A stretch of 64,000 nt of DNA from Ryuthela nishihirai (GCA_038380435.1 JAWZYU010000119.1:1-64000); one strand, 5' to 3'. Positions 27,246-41,116 are shown, counted from the first letter of the stretch. Made by a program: numbers and translations. The notes: generated from the sequence alone by a model not told the origin.

Positions 27246-30200
27246 GTTGCCAGATCCCTTAACTATTTTAAATAAGGGTTGCCAGATACATGTTCTGAAC
27301 TCTGAGTTCAGTTGGAGCGTTCCAATGTCCTTCGGAGAGGAGGTTCCGAACCTGAATGTTGCCAGATCCTTAAACTATTTTAAATATTAGTTGCCAGATA
27401 CATTTTCTGAACTCTGATATCAGTCGGAGCTTTTCAATGTCCTTCGGAGAGGCAATTCGGAAAACGAATGTTGCCAGATCCTTAAACTATTTTAAATACT
27501 AGTTGCCAGATACATTTTCTCAACTCTGATGTCAGTCGGAGCTTTTCAATGTCCTTCGGAGAGGCAATTCGGAAAACGAATGTTGCCAGATCCTTAAACT
27601 ATTTTAAATACTAGTTGCCAGATACATTTTCTCAACTCTGACATCAGTCGGAGCTTTTCAGAGGCAATTCGGAAAACGAATGTTACCAGATCCTTAAACT
27701 ATTTTAAATACCAGTTGCCAGATACATTTTCTCAACTCTGATATCAGTCGGAGTTTTTCAGAGGCAATTCGGAAAACGAATGTTGCCAGATCCTTAAACT
27801 ATTTTAAATACTAGTTGTCAGATACATTTTCTCAACTCTGATATCAGTCGGAGCTTTTCAGAGGCAATTCGGAAAACGAATGTTGTTGCCAGATCCTTAA
27901 ACTATATTAAATACTAGTTGCCAGATACATTTTCTCAACTCTGATATCAGTGGGAGCTTTTCAGAGGCAATTCGGAAAACGAATGTTGCCAGATCCTTAA
28001 ACTATTTTAAATACTAGTTGCCAGATACATTTTCTCAACTCTGATATCAGTCGGAGCTTTTCAGAGGCAATTCGGAAAACGAATGTTGCCAGATCCTTAA
28101 ACTATTTTAAATACTAGTTGCCAGATACATTTTCTCAACTCTGATATCAGTCGGAGCTTTTCAGAGGCAATTCGAAAAACGAATGTTGCCAGATCCTTAA
28201 ACTATTTTAAATAGTAGTTGCCAGATACATTTTCTCAACTCTGATATCAGTCGGAGCTTTTCAGAGGCAATTCGGAAAGCGAATATTGCCAGATCCTTAA
28301 ACTATTTTAAATACTAGTTGCCAGATACATTTTCTCAACTCTGATATCAGTCGGAGCTTTTCAGACGCAATTCGGAAAACGAATGTTGCCAGATCCTTAA
28401 ACTATTTTAAATACTAGTTGCCAGATACATTTTCTCAACTCTGATATCAGTCGGAGCTTTTCAGAGGCAATTCGGAAAACGAATGTTGCCAGATCCTTAA
28501 ACTATTTTAAATACTAGTTGCCAGATACATTTTCTCAACTCTGATATCAGTCGGAGCTTTTCAATGTCCTTCGGAGAGGCAATTCGGAAAACGAATGTTG
28601 CCAGCTCCTTAAACTATTTTAAATACTAGTTGCCAGATACATTTTCTCAACTCTGATATCAGTCGGAGGTTTTCAGAGGCAATTCGGAAAACGAATGTTG
28701 CCAGATCCTTAAACTATTTTAAATACTAGTTGCCAGATACATTTTCTCAACTCTGATATCAGTCGGAGCTTTTCAGAGGCAAGTCGAAAAACGAATGTTG
28801 CCAGATCCTTAAACTATTTTAAATACTAGTTGCCAGATACATTTTCTCAACTCTGATATCAGTCGGAGCTTTTCAGAGGCAATTCGGAAAGCGAATATTG
28901 CCAGATCCTTAAACTATTTTAAATACTAGTTGCCAGATACATTTTCTCAACTCTGATATCAGTCGGAGCTTTTCAGAGGCAATACGAAAAACGAATGTTG
29001 CCAGATCCTTAAACTATTTTAAATACTAGTTGCCAGATACATTTTCTCAACTCTGATATCAGTCGGAGCTTTTCAGAGGCAATTCGGAAAACGAATGTTG
29101 CCAGATCCTTAAACTATTTTAAATACTAGTTGCCAGATACATTTTCTCAACTCTGATATCAGTCGGAGCTTTTCAGACGGAATTCGGAAAACGAATGTTG
29201 CCATATCCTTAAACTATTTTAAATACTAGTTGCCAGATACATTTTCTCAACTCTGATATCAGTCGGAGCTTTTCAGAGGCAATTCGGAAAACGAATGTTG
29301 CCAGATCCTTAAACTATTTTAAATACTAGTTGCCAGATACATTTTCTCAACTCTGATATCAGTCGGAGCTTTTCAGAGGGAAATCGGAAAACGAATGTTG
29401 CCAGATCCTTAAACTATTTTAAATACTAGTTGCCAGATACATTTTCTCAACTCTGATATCAGTCGGAGCTTTTCAGAGGCAATTCGGAAAACGAATGTTG
29501 CCAGATCCTTAAACTATTTTAAATACCAGTTGCCAGATACATTTTCTCAACTCTGATATCAGCCGTAGCTTTTCCATGTCCTTCGGAGAGGCAATTCGGA
29601 AAACGAATGTTGCCAGATCCTTAAACTATTTTAAATACTAGTTGCCAGATACATTTTCTCAACTGTGATATCAGTCGGAGCTTTTCAGAGGCAATTCGGA
29701 AAACGAATGTTGCCAGATCCTTAAACTATTTTAAATACTAGTTGCCAGATACATTTTCTCAACTCTGATATCAGTCGGAGCTTTTCAGAGGCAATTCGGA
29801 AAACGAATGTTGCCAGATCCTGAAACTATTTTAAATACTAGTTGCCAGATACATTTTCTCAACTCTGATATCAGTCGGAGCTTTTCAGACGCAATTCGGA
29901 AAACGAATGTTGCCAGATCCTTAAACTATTTTAAATACTAGTTGCCAGATACATTTTCTCAACTCTGATATCAGTCGGAGCTTTTCAGAGGCAATTCGGA
30001 AAACGAATGTTGCCAGATCCTTAAACTATTTTAAATACTAGTTGCCAGATACATTTTCTCAACTCTGATATCAGTCGCAGCTTTTCAATGTCCTTCGGAG
30101 AGGCAATTCGGAAAACGAATGTTGCCAGATCCTTAAACTATATTAAATACTAGTTGCCAGATACATTTTCTCCACTCTGATATCAGTCGGAGCTTTTCAG

Positions 30201-30333
30201 AGGCAATTCGGAAAACGAATGTTGCCAGATCCTTAAACTATTTTAAATACTAGTTGCCAGATACATTTTCTCAACTCTGATATCAGTCGGAGCTTTTGAA
30301 TGTCCTTCGGATAGGCAGTTCGAAAACCGAATG
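27246..30333. repeat. Satellite A array (complete), with transition monomer
   Basis: One B/A hybrid monomer (27,246-27,357) is followed by about 29 satellite A monomers. Most are 100 bp; 112-bp forms with ATGTCCTTCGG occur near 27,440, 27,550, 28,562, 29,576 and 30,088. The 112-bp forms sit at the array edges and at roughly 1-kb intervals inside, which suggests block amplification. Confidence 0.96.
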
Positions 30334-30816
30334 TTGCCAGATCCCTCAACTATTCTAAATACCAGTTGCCAGATACATGTTCTGAACTCTGAGTTCAGTT
30401 TCAATGTCCTTCCTAGAGGCAGATCGGAAACCGAATGTTGCCAGATCCCTCAACTATTTTAAATAACAATTGCCAGATACATGTTCTGAACTCTGATCGG
30501 AGAGGCGGTTGGTGACAGGAATGTTGCCAGATCCCTAAACTGTTTTAAATAACAGTTGCCAGATACATGTTCTGAACTCTGATCGGAGAGGCGGTTGGGA
30601 ACAGGAATGTTGCCAGATCCCTAAACTATTTTAAATAACAGTTGTCAGATACATGTTCTGATCGGAGAGGCGGTTGGTGACAGGAATGTTGCCAGATCCC
30701 TAAACTATTTTAAATAACAGTTGTCAGATACATGTTCTGATCGGAGAGGCGGTTGGTGACAGGAATGTTGCCAGATCCCTAAACTATTTGAAATAACAGT
30801 TGCCAGATACTTCTGA
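30334..30816. repeat. Satellite C array, unit 2
   Basis: Copy of 1,222-1,704, offset 29,112 bp, nearly identical. Confidence 0.93.
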
Positions 30817-32188
30817 GTGTTTTTTGGAGCATTTCTTGACTGTCTGATGCCTTCCCTTGACTTTTTTTTTTATCTGTAGAACGGGTCTGTTTGTCGCGGT
30901 TAAACCGCTATTCTGTTGGCGGGAAAGTGCTTAATTCAATTATTCCTTTGTTCTCTGACTGTCTGGGGCTTGCAGACTGTGTCTCTTACACTTTGCTACT
31001 GTCCGGTCGCTCTGCTCTGCACAAATGCAAATGGCGGCTTGTTTTTGGGCTCTATGGGGGAATTTTAGCTGCATTTTGTTCCTGGTTTCTTCTGGGGCTA
31101 TTTTTGGGGCGTTTTTTTGCTAGATTTAGTTACTTTGGGTCGAATGGAGAACTAAGGGTGTGTTTTGGGAAAGGGGAGGTGGTTTTTTGGGGCGTGGGGA
31201 GCCTTTTTTGGGGGTATTTGGCCACTTTGCATTCTGGGGTTTGTTTTGGCTTTGCGGCTTTTTCTGTCACTTCAGGTTTGTTTTGGGGGGTGACTTCGGG
31301 TGTTTTTGGGACCTTTTGGGGCGTTTTTGTATACTGCGGACAGCTGGGGTCTGTCGGACGAATGGGGCGTTTTTGGGGTTTTTATGCTCCCTATGGGGTC
31401 ATTTCCGGTGACCTTTCACCCCAGGAAGGGACTCTATTACCCCTACCTCGGGGTCGCTTACGGTCAGTTTGTGACGATTAGGGCGCCCTCTGGGAGCGTT
31501 TATGTGCGTGACGTTTGGGGCTTTTTAGGGGTCACTTCCGGTGGTCGGGATCACTTCCGGTTTAGTGTGGGGGTCACCTGCTGTGAGTTTGACCTTCTGG
31601 GTGATTTTGGCAATTTTTGGGGCTTTTTTTGAATTTTGGCGAATTTTTTTGTTATTTTTAAGGCGTTTCTTGCTTGTCTGATGCCTTCCCTGCACTTTTT
31701 TTTTTTTATCTATAGAATGGGTCTGTTTGTGGCGGTTAAATCGCTATTCCGTGGGCGGGAAATTGCATAATTGAATTATTCCTTTGTTCTCTGACTCACT
31801 GGGACTTGCAGCGTGTCTGTCTTACACTTTGCTACTGTCCGGTCACTCTGCTGTTAGCAAATGCAAATGGCGGCGTTTTTTTGGGCTCTATGGGGGAATT
31901 TTAGCTGCTTTTTCTTCTGGGGCTATTTCTGGGGCGTTTTTTTGCTAGATTTAGTCACTTTGGGTGGTATTGAGCACTAAGGGTGTGTTTTTGGAGAAGG
32001 GGGTGGGTTTTTTGGGGAGTGTTTTTTGGGGGTATTTTGGCGCTTTGCATTCTGGGGTTTGTTTTCGCTTTGGGGCTTTTTGCGTCACTTCAGGTGTGTT
32101 TTGGGGGTCACTTCCGGTTCTTTGGGGACTTTTCATTATACTGGGGCCTGTCGGAACACTGGGGGTTTTTTGGGGTTATTTTTTTTTA
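30817..32188 (+). repeat. G/T-rich block III (unit-2 copy of block I)
   Basis: Two modules, with AAATGCAAATGGCGGC at 31,023 and 31,859. Compared with block I it lacks 11 bp near 31,912 and a few bases near 32,020. Most substitutions relative to block I would change amino acids in the open frames, which again argues against coding. Confidence 0.9.
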
Positions 32189-32444
32189 ATGTTCAGCTCC
32201 ACCCTCCTGCGATGTGACCGTGCTATATCTAAGGAGCTCCTCAATTGCACTCTTGAAACAATATTCCACACTAGCCATCAGAAATAATCAATTCATTTAT
32301 TCACTTTCCTTACTGGCATTCTTCATTGCTTTAAAAACATGGATGCCTACAGTTAGATTCCTACGTCAGTATCTTTTAAAACTTGTGGAGCCTTTTTTTC
32401 CTAATCTCTTATCTTTTAGGACTATTAACGCAAAGGATTCATAG
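32189..32444 (+). repeat. Module M2, unit 2
   Basis: Copy of 3,095-3,350. Confidence 0.75.
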
Positions 32445-32483
32445 GCACTTCGTATTAGACAACATATAGATTTCGAATATTTT

Positions 32484-32694
32484 GTAAAAACAAATTGGCT
32501 TAGTAAAAACAACTCTTAAATAATATAACATTATTTTTGTGTTTCTCTTAATAAAAAAGAATATTGATATTATTTGATGAATTCAATACTTTCTTAAAAT
32601 CTTTATGAAATTACATATTTGAAAAGGTTCCTAAGTTTTATGTTTCTAAGAATTCAAACGAAGCATTTTTTCTATTTACAACTTTACAGAGCAG
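32484..32694 (+). repeat. Module M3, unit 2
   Basis: Copy of 3,390-3,600. Confidence 0.75.
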
Positions 32695-33354
32695 ACGTTC
32701 TTACTAGCAGGACTGAAAGGGTATAGATTTTTATCCCTAACGAGATAGATAAATAAATATTTTTAACCAATCACAGCTCGGGAAGCAGATGAAGAAAGGG
32801 TTAAAATGGCTCCTAAAGGTACTCCTAGTATTTCCTAGACTTCAGAATAGGGAATCACCAAATGGACTGATTAAGGTATTTAAATAGGGTTTAAACTTTT
32901 CGTATATTTTAATTCTTCCCTATTTAAAAGAGATGATGGAGTCGTTATTTTCAACCCATCAGATTTAAACGCTCAGATGGCAAAGGATTTCATTGGATAC
33001 CTAGTTTCATTTCGGAACTGCTCTATTCTGCACTCTCTGCCATAGCGATGTCATTGCACATGAGATCTGCGCATAGGTATGTAAGGACAGAGCAATGACG
33101 TCATCAACGTATCACCTTTTCATCGACATAGTTATCCTACAGCGCATTCAATCGGAGCATTTATACGTAACAACGTATACATGGACAGCCTTATGACGTC
33201 ATAACTTCTTTAACCAATCAATTCAAACCTTAATCATGTGATCATGTAATACTTATCCTACACGGACTTTACAAATTTATTTTTTTAACCGATGAATTCA
33301 AACCTCAATCGTGTCATCAGTAATACCTTTGTAATATATAATAATACTTAATTA
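32695..33354. promoter_or_regulatory. CRE- and CCAAT-rich stretch, unit 2
   Basis: Copy of 3,601-4,260 with both TGACGTCA sites retained. Confidence 0.5.
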
Positions 33355-33425
33355 CTAATGGTAATCCTATCCCTCGATTTACACGGTACTCAGTTCACAC
33401 AATTTTGGCTTTCCACGGTGAAAAA

Positions 33426-33516
33426 ATGCAACCCGTTTCGATTGACACGGTAGTCACTGAGACGTACGTAGAAAGGAAATCTCAGTCACTACCGTGTCAA
33501 TCGAAACGGGTTGCAT
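33426..33516. repeat. 37-bp-arm inverted repeat, unit 2
   Basis: Exact copy of 4,332-4,422, including the single arm mismatch. Confidence 0.92.
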
Positions 33517-33524
33517 ATTAGGAG

Positions 33525-34503
33525 CCTGGCACGCTACTGACTGAGCCACCGCAATCCTGGCTCCAACTGGAAATGGGGTTCAGGCGTCGGTGGGAAATGT
33601 GGGTTTCAAATAAAGTAGTTTCTGAAAAACGCCACTTTCAGATATTCCAGTCTTTGTTAAGAACTAGCGGTCGGATCTACAGTCGCTCCAAAAAGTATCC
33701 GAACACTATGGTGGATTCAGAAAAAATATCTGGCAACGAATTGTTTAGAAATTAATGATCTGGCAACTTTCGTGTCACGTGACACAAAGGTTCCCAGATC
33801 ACAAATTTCTAAAAAAAAAATCGTTGCCAGACATTTTTTTCTGAATTCTCTAATCAACCACATTGTTCGGATATTTATTTCAGCGACTGTACACGAAGGT
33901 TGCCAGATCACTAATTTATTTTAAAAAAAAAATCTTTCCCACACGTCTTTTTCTGAATTCTGTAATCAACCAGCGTTCGGATCTTTATTTCAGCGACTGT
34001 ACATGAAGGTTGCGGAGGTAAAATCTCAGCGGTGCCCCAGCTGGGACTCGAACCTGGGAAATGCAGATTACGCGCCTGGCACGCTACTGACTGAGCCACC
34101 GCAATCCTGGCTCCAACTGGAAATGGGGTTCAGGCGTCGGTGGGAAATGTGGGTTTCAAATAAATTAGTTTCTGAAAAACGCCACTTTCAGATATTCCAG
34201 TCTTTGTTAAGAACTAGCGGTCGGATCTACAGTCGCTCCAAAAAGTATCCGAACACTATGGTGGATTCAGAAAAAATATCTCGCAACGAATTGTTAGAAA
34301 TTAGTTATCTGGCAACCTTCGTGTCACGTGACACGAAGGTGGCAAATACTGTTTCCGAATTCTGTAATCAACCATTTCAGCGACTGTAGACGAAGGTTGC
34401 CAGATCACTAATTTCTAAAAAAAAAATTGTTGCCGGATATTTCTTCGGACTTCTCTAGTCCAGAATAGTGTTCAGATATTTTTTTGAGCGACTGTACGTC
34501 CCC
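33525..34503. repeat. Duplicated CACGTG-centred inverted repeats, unit 2
   Basis: Copy of 4,431-5,410: inverted repeats at about 33,655-33,897 and 34,203-34,503, with the SINE B head fragment at 34,020-34,108 between them. Confidence 0.78.
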
Positions 34504-34605
34504 GCCATTTTCCTAATCCGTAAAATGTTTGTGACATCCACTTTTAGCCCAAGATGTACTGAGAGGTGAAACAACTTCACCTGAAAAAAAAAAAATGATC
34601 GCTTT

Positions 34606-35065
34606 ACTACCGTCTGCGGTTCCAGGTTCGAGTCCCAGCTGAGTAAGCCTCGAGATTCATTTCCGCAAAACTCCCCGCCCTGCCCACGGTCAGTAGGGAA
34701 CAGCGACGGGCTTGGAAAGGTCGCCGTCCGTCGGATGGAACGTTAAGCCGAGCCCGCTGTGCAGGTACATGAACGCGCTGCATGGCGTCGACGGGAACTA
34801 CCATCTCCCAACAGATGTTCCAGTAGGTCCTCAACCGTCTCTGAAACCTCGGGTTCCTTGTGACCTGGCCATTTGGCACATTTTGTGAAAACAATTAACA
34901 TACCCTGTGCATTTGAAAAACATGCCGGATGGCATTTATGGAAGGCTACCATCTGTCTCCCAACGGCTGTTCCACGGAGTCCCCTCCGTCAACCTTCTCC
35001 GAGGCTCTTGTGACTCGTCCATTTAGCCCATTGGGTACAAAAAAGTGCCGCTCAGAGGTTAAAAT
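34606..35065 (+). mobile_element. Two partial SINE B copies in tandem, unit 2
   Basis: Copies of 5,513-5,800 (34,606-34,893) and 5,803-5,972 (34,896-35,065), with only a few substitutions. Confidence 0.75.
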
Positions 35066-35085
35066 GCCTATCTTCTCTATGGCGT

Positions 35086-35165
35086 ATTAAAGTGATCAAA
35101 GGGACCTGGGTTCGAGCCCCGTGGATGTTTGTGTTGTCCCACCACACTCACAGACCTTCTACTAT
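35086..35165 (+). mobile_element. SINE A deleted copy, unit 2
   Basis: Copy of 5,993-6,072. Confidence 0.6.
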
Positions 35166-35242
35166 TTATTTTTTATTTCATTTATGAACATCTCTTTTTC
35201 CCTAAAATCTAGCAACTTTGGATAATAATTCTCGTTGTAAAA

Positions 35243-35463
35243 TGACAGGTAAAAAAAATTGGCTCAGTAAAAACTAATTTTAAATAATAACTTATTATAA
35301 AACATTTTTTTTGTCTTTCTGAAACGTCTCTTAATAAAAAAGAATATTTATTTGTTTGATGATCTCAATATTTTTTTTAAATCTTTATAAAAATTATATA
35401 TTTGAAAAGGTTCCTAACTTTTATGTTTGTTAGAATTCAAACGAAACTTTTTTATTTATCGAC
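35243..35463 (+). repeat. Module M3 diverged copy, unit 2
   Basis: Copy of 6,150-6,370; the following CRE is retained. Confidence 0.7.
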
Positions 35464-35602
35464 AACATTCTACGAGGTAACTTTACCGAGGTGACGTCAC
35501 GTCTCCATAAATAATGTTAGGTTCGATAACTAAGAAAACCGACTGCGGCTACGACCGTTGAATAAACTGTTTCATGTTACCGCAAACTAATGCCTCGGAG
35601 TG

Positions 35603-35754
35603 CTATAAATAAACCCTCCAGGTGGCGATAGGTTGTGGTTTCAGTTTCTTTGATGTACCGCAAACTGTCAATCAAGGCTTCTGCAGGTGTTAACAGGAAC
35701 GCTTAACGATAATTCACTTGGATGTATTCTTCGAATGGCCAAATATTCTGTGAT
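35603..35754 (+). promoter_or_regulatory. TATA-type module with CTCF-like site, unit 2
   Basis: Copy of 6,509-6,660. Confidence 0.4.
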
Positions 35755-36102
35755 TTTTCCAAAATAAAAAACTTCGGTTATACATACATACATATCTAAA
35801 TAAAAACTAATATCCAAGCATTTATGGTGTAATAAAATGAGAAATGTTAGAAGAAAAATAAAATTTCCACTATTTCATTAACTTTTCAAGTCTCATTTTC
35901 TCCGAGTGTCTCTAACGAAATAAGAGGGGGCATTCCTATCACACCCTTCAAAGGAACGAACTTAATAAATTCCTTTGTATATTTTATTTCTCCGAGAAAT
36001 TTTTTAAATAAATTCAAAAATGTGGAGGGATAAGTGTTTTCTAAGTATTTTCTGTATTTTCTAAGCCACTGAAGAACAGTGATCATTATTTCACTCCGAG
36101 GA

Positions 36103-36166
36103 TGAGTTGTTTTACCTCTGAGCGGCGCTTTTTTGGCCAACAGTGGGCTAACTTAGACAAGGAGCC
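36103..36166 (-). mobile_element. SINE B 3'-end fragment, unit 2
   Basis: Copy of 7,009-7,072. Confidence 0.65.
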
Positions 36167-36305
36167 CGGGGGTTCATTCAGAAGGGGGACGTTCTTGCAG
36201 AAGAAATGAAAAACTTGGAAGGAAAAAAATAGTCGTAAATCACCTAATTACATACAGTAGAAACAAGCTGTAGAGATTGGGTAGAACCCCACATTGATAT
36301 CTGGA

Positions 36306-36697
36306 GTTGTTGTTGGGTTGTTTTACCTCTGAGCGGCACTTTTTTGCACACCATGGGCTAAATGGCCAGGTCACATGGACCCCGAAAACTCAGAGAAGGT
36401 TGGGAGAGGGGACCCACTGGAACAGCTGTTGGGAGACAGATGGTAGCCTCCCGTCAAGGCCATCCAGCGTGTTATTTAACGTGCACAGGGTACGGCTCTC
36501 CCACACACGGGGCCACGGCTTAACGTCCCATCTGACGGACGCGGCCTTTCCAAGCCCCATCGGTGTCGCCTACTGACCGTGGGCAGGGCGAGGAATTTTG
36601 CTGAGATAAATCTCAACGCTGACCCAGCTGGGACTCGAACCTGGGAACTAGAGATTACAAGCCTGGCGCGCTACCGACTGAGCCACCCCCGCCCCAG
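36306..36697 (-). mobile_element. SINE B, most complete copy, unit 2
   Basis: Copy of 7,212-7,603 with the same A- and B-box-like head. Just outside the head (36,732) a CATT is duplicated relative to unit 1. Confidence 0.88.
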
Positions 36698-37202
36698 GAA
36701 AAATACTGACACGGAATCTGGCAACAAAGCCATTCATTCAATACATTGAAGTACCAAGTCTCCTGAGTACGAAAATATATAGATATTAAAGTCGCATAAA
36801 AAAAAGGCTTCAGAAAGAGTCGAAAACCAAAAAAAGGCATTATACAGGGTGATGAAAAAGTCGCTCTGCACCAGATAAGGAATGAGATATTCGCACCCGT
36901 ACAATTATAATAAATGTTGAAATTGCGTCTCCAGTCTGTCATCAAGAATCAGTGGTCCGAATTACGAAAAAAAAAAAAGCCCCCGTAGCTTTTTTATGGA
37001 TTCTGCAACAGAGTGAATTTTTGCAACTTTTGATTCTTTGTACCGTCTTTCTTTTGTGACTTTTACCCAACATCTACACATTTCCGTAATCGCGGGGATC
37101 CATTTACAAGATTCCATTTCCTCGCCGATTTTAAATATTAAGTTTTTTGGTATCTATCTGTATTAAGATCCTAAAAAAAAAAAGGGGGAATGGTATAATA
37201 TA

Positions 37203-37685
37203 TCGTCAGTCCGCCTCCGCGCGCCGAGTCAAAGAATGCTGCACTTGGTACAAATCATCCTCTCCCGCGCCAACGAGCGAAAAAGACTGCACCAAGCCGA
37301 CTTTAAAAGAATAAACAAACTTTTCTAACAAACATAGAAATAAACAAAAATTATTTACTGGGACAATAAGAAAAACTGTATTAGATACGGGTAAATTCCG
37401 GGCACGCAGGCCACGGAAAATTAAATAAAAAAAAAGCAAAAGTTCGCTCTAACGAGAGAAAACTACTGCATCTTAGCCGACTTTAAACCAACAAACAAAA
37501 TTTTCCAGAGAAACTAGAAAAAAACAAAAAATATCTACGAAAACTAGAAGAAAAACTGTATAGAAAAAGGGTAACTTCCGGGCACGCAAGCCACGGAAAA
37601 ATAAAAAATAAAAACCACAAAAAGTGGAAATCTCTCCCCTGTTTCCAATATAGATAGAGGGTTTAAAAAAAAAAAACCCTCTATC
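37203..37685. repeat. 180-bp tandem pair and A-tract hairpin, unit 2
   Basis: Copies of 8,105-8,520 (37,203-37,618) and of the hairpin at 8,555-8,587 (37,653-37,685). Confidence 0.82.
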
Positions 37686-38128
37686 AATATTTTTTCTAAC
37701 ACTTCCAGGAGTTGACGTCAAAAGCGTGAAAACTCGGTATTCGTGGTTAAACTATAAAATTTCTTTACAAATAAACGAGTTAGAGAGAGGATTTAGAAAG
37801 GCTCTATGTACAGGCAAGTACGCAATCGTTTAGCCCAACAACATTAAAATGCCCTAAAAAAATGACCTTCGAAAAGTAGTCCATTTTCTGATTGTGGAAA
37901 TGCATAGATAAAATGTATATTAATAAATATAATTATATATATGTATTCTATGTATATAGAAACATTATAATTCTGTTTTAATAAGTATTAAGAAGTTATT
38001 AGAGAAATTAAAATCACAGTACTCTGAAACCTTTTTATTTAAATCAAATGCATTTTAATTTTTTAATACTTAAATTTTGCACAAATTAAATAGGAATTGA
38101 AATGACAATTAATAGAAATTATTTTTAA

Positions 38129-38158
38129 CCCCCCCCCCCCCCAAAAAAAAAAAAAAAA
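38129..38158. repeat. C14-A16 homopolymer junction
   Basis: Shorter allele of the C16-A27 tract at 9,031-9,073. Confidence 0.95.
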
Positions 38159-38216
38159 TATCCAATGTAGAGTAATACAGGTACTGGACAAAAAGTTGGA
38201 AGCACATCCACGTTGC

Positions 38217-38349
38217 AATAAATACACACTCAAGCAGCTGCTTGACACAGAGGTCTGACAGGAGCCTACCAGTTTAATACTGAGAGTATAGCAGGTCCTC
38301 AGCAGAAAAATATCACAAACATCCATGCATTTCCCAGGTCTCAATAACT
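38217..38349 (-). mobile_element. SINE A headless copy, unit 2
   Basis: Copy of 9,130-9,262. Confidence 0.75.
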
Positions 38350-38490
38350 TATTTACTATGATTTTTAGTGAAAAAATGCCTAAAGATAAAGATCTCAATC
38401 TCAAACAATATCTGTTCAGTTTTCACAGAGTAATTAACACAGGAATCTCAACCAGCTACAAAAAATTAACCTCAAAACTTAATTGAAACA

Positions 38491-38657
38491 GGGTTGGGTT
38501 GTCTTACCTCTAAATAATGGGCTAAATGACCATGTTACAGACAGCTGGGTGAAGGAGATTCACTGGACAGCATCAAGCATGTTCTTTGATGTGCACGTAG
38601 TGTGACTCTCCCATATCAGTGGTCGATGGTTTAATGTTGCATTTGATGGACGCTGGC
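38491..38657 (-). mobile_element. SINE B diverged copy, unit 2
   Basis: Copy of 9,404-9,570. Confidence 0.65.
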
Positions 38658-38727
38658 ATTAAAGCAGATTAATTTATCGTAGTTGACTACAGTACAGTGT
38701 ATTATACCCTATGTTGATGTCTTAGGC

Positions 38728-38925
38728 CAGGGTTGGGCAAATAGCGGCCCGCGGGCCGCATTAGGCCTGCTAAGAGTTTATTGTGGCCCGCCAAGACAGA
38801 AAAATCCGCCTCGAACCGAGATTTCCTTCCCGCGCGCGACCGAAGATTCGTCTCGTATTTTCCATTAGGACGGCCACGTCAATACGCATGCGCAGTGTAG
38901 ATACGAAAACAATTGCCCACCCCTG
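38728..38925. mobile_element. Non-autonomous hAT-type element, unit 2
   Basis: Copy of 9,641-9,838 with the same 8-bp flanks (38,720-38,727 and 38,926-38,933), so it was inserted before the unit was duplicated. Confidence 0.88.
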
Positions 38926-39633
38926 TCTTAGCCTATTTCAATGTATTACATAAATTTTGGTTATTTTCTTTCAGTCTTTTAAATATTCAGCATTTATCTC
39001 CCTGAATACTAAATAAATATTGATTAAAATTGAGATGTAGAAAGATTTCACTGCACCTATATCTTTAGACATATTTTTGTTAAATATCATATGGTAGTTA
39101 TTCACTCGAAATGCGATTTTCACGGAGAAAACAAGAAAGCTTTTCCATTTTTCTGTCCAAAGCCTATAGATATTTTCTTACAAATGTGATATTAAAACAC
39201 ATATATATACTTATAATAATAGGATATTAAATTCATGAAAATGTAGCATCCATCTATACTCCTTAAAAACCTTATAGTGAATTTGCATGTTATATCAATG
39301 AGAAACTTTGAATCTGTAAAACTCGAGCTTTTTTTGTGGAAAAAAATGTTGCCTGTAATAAGTCTTTTTTATATTTCTCTATAACTTAGAAATTAAATAA
39401 GAAATCAAAGATATATACATTTTCCTTTAAGAAAGAAAAAAAATATTTAAACATTGCAAAATAATGTGTTTAGTGATAAATTATCGAAGAAGCACACTGT
39501 AAATATTTGCATGTAATGAAATAAACAACTATAACATAAAAATAAAATTATTCAGTGGAAAATTGCAACCACTTTGGTTTAGAAAGAGTACGGTAAATAA
39601 GTCTGTTATTAGGACTGACTTACACGAAGATTC

Positions 39634-39902
39634 GGATTGTTTTACCTATGAGCAGCACCTTCATTGCACCCAATGGGCTAAATGACAAGGTCACAAGGAC
39701 CCAATGGCTCAGATATTGATGGAGGACACCCAGTGGACAGCTATTAGCCTCTCGTCGAGGCCATCCATGTTCCTTAAGATGCACAAGGTGTCTCTACCAC
39801 ACACAGGACCAAGGCCTAGCATCCCATCTGATGGATGGATTACTAAGCCTATTAGTGTCCCCTGGCTGACTGAGGGCAGACCAGGAAATTTTAGTGGATA
39901 AA
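39634..39902 (-). mobile_element. SINE B partial copy, unit 2
   Basis: Copy of 10,547-10,815. Confidence 0.75.
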
Positions 39903-40276
39903 TAAAATATTACCAAACATTTTTTAAAATCAGGGGCATTTTAAGAATAATGCCACAGGATGAATTAGATCTAACAAAAAAAACAGAAAAAGGATATATA
40001 AATATTACAGTGAGAGCTCACCTGTATGTGAAGAGTGATTAAGACACAAGTAAAAAAACTATTCATTGTAAAATGCAAAAATATAATATATATTTTCTTA
40101 CGACACTTAAATTAAGGACACATACATTATATGCTTTCCTACACAAGATAATGGGATAGTAAATATGCGAAAAAACATTGTTTAATGCAAATATATCGTC
40201 TATCTACCAACTTATTAGGAATTTGCATCTAATATCAATGAGAATTTTGAAGCTCAATCACTCAGCTTTATTTATA

Positions 40277-40432
40277 ATACTCCTTCAAGTAGCTGCTTGC
40301 CACCGAGGTCTGACAGGAGCCCGTCGGTTTATGTATCGTAGCAGAAGGTTTGTGTGGATGTCAAGACCTCAGCAGAAAAACAACACGAACCTCCGTGCCT
40401 CACCCAGGGCACGGATGATGTGATCAGTAGCC
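40277..40432 (-). mobile_element. SINE A copy, unit 2
   Basis: Copy of 11,190-11,345. Confidence 0.75.
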
Positions 40433-40595
40433 AAGTCCCCTGATCAGTCGGAATAGTTGTTTTCCAACAAATCAGTTACCTATGCACGTACCCGTTTCTT
40501 CAGAAGGTGGCAGAAGACATATCACTTATACTTGGTTGCTCCATACTGCATAATCCTAAAAGAAAGTATGAACAATATATATATAGCACGCGAAA

Positions 40596-40725
40596 AGCAA
40601 ACATGTCATATCAACTGAGCAATGTATAACAAACGTGTAATATCAACCAAGCGTTATATAGCAAATATGCAATAACAACTCGGCAATAAATAGCAAACGT
40701 GCAATAACAACTTAGCAATATATAG
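40596..40725. repeat. 32-bp minisatellite, unit 2
   Basis: Copy of 11,509-11,638, again four units. Confidence 0.85.
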
Positions 40726-40731
40726 GAAACT

Positions 40732-40997
40732 GATGATATCAGGGTTGGGTTAGTTCAACTCTGAGTTGACCATTTTAGCACCCAATGGGCTAAATGGCCA
40801 GGTCACAAGGACCCTTAGGGCTCAGAGAAGGTTGGGGTATGGAACCCACTGTAACAGCTGTTAGGAGACAAATGGTAGCCTCCTGTCAAGACCATCCAGT
40901 GTTAATTAACGTGCACAGGATATGGCCTTAACATTGAATCCAATGGACAGTGGCTTTCCGAGCTCAGCAGTGTCCGCGACTCACCATGGGTAGCAAC
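40732..40997 (-). mobile_element. SINE B headless copy, unit 2
   Basis: Copy of 11,645-11,910. Confidence 0.78.
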
Positions 40998-41116
40998 TTA
41001 GCAATACAAACAACTTTACATTTTCAAAAACATCTTTTCTCCAACTTTATAGTTTTATTCGAACAATTTTTTGCTAACTGGATGATTGATGTAAAATACA
41101 TATAAATTACAAACCA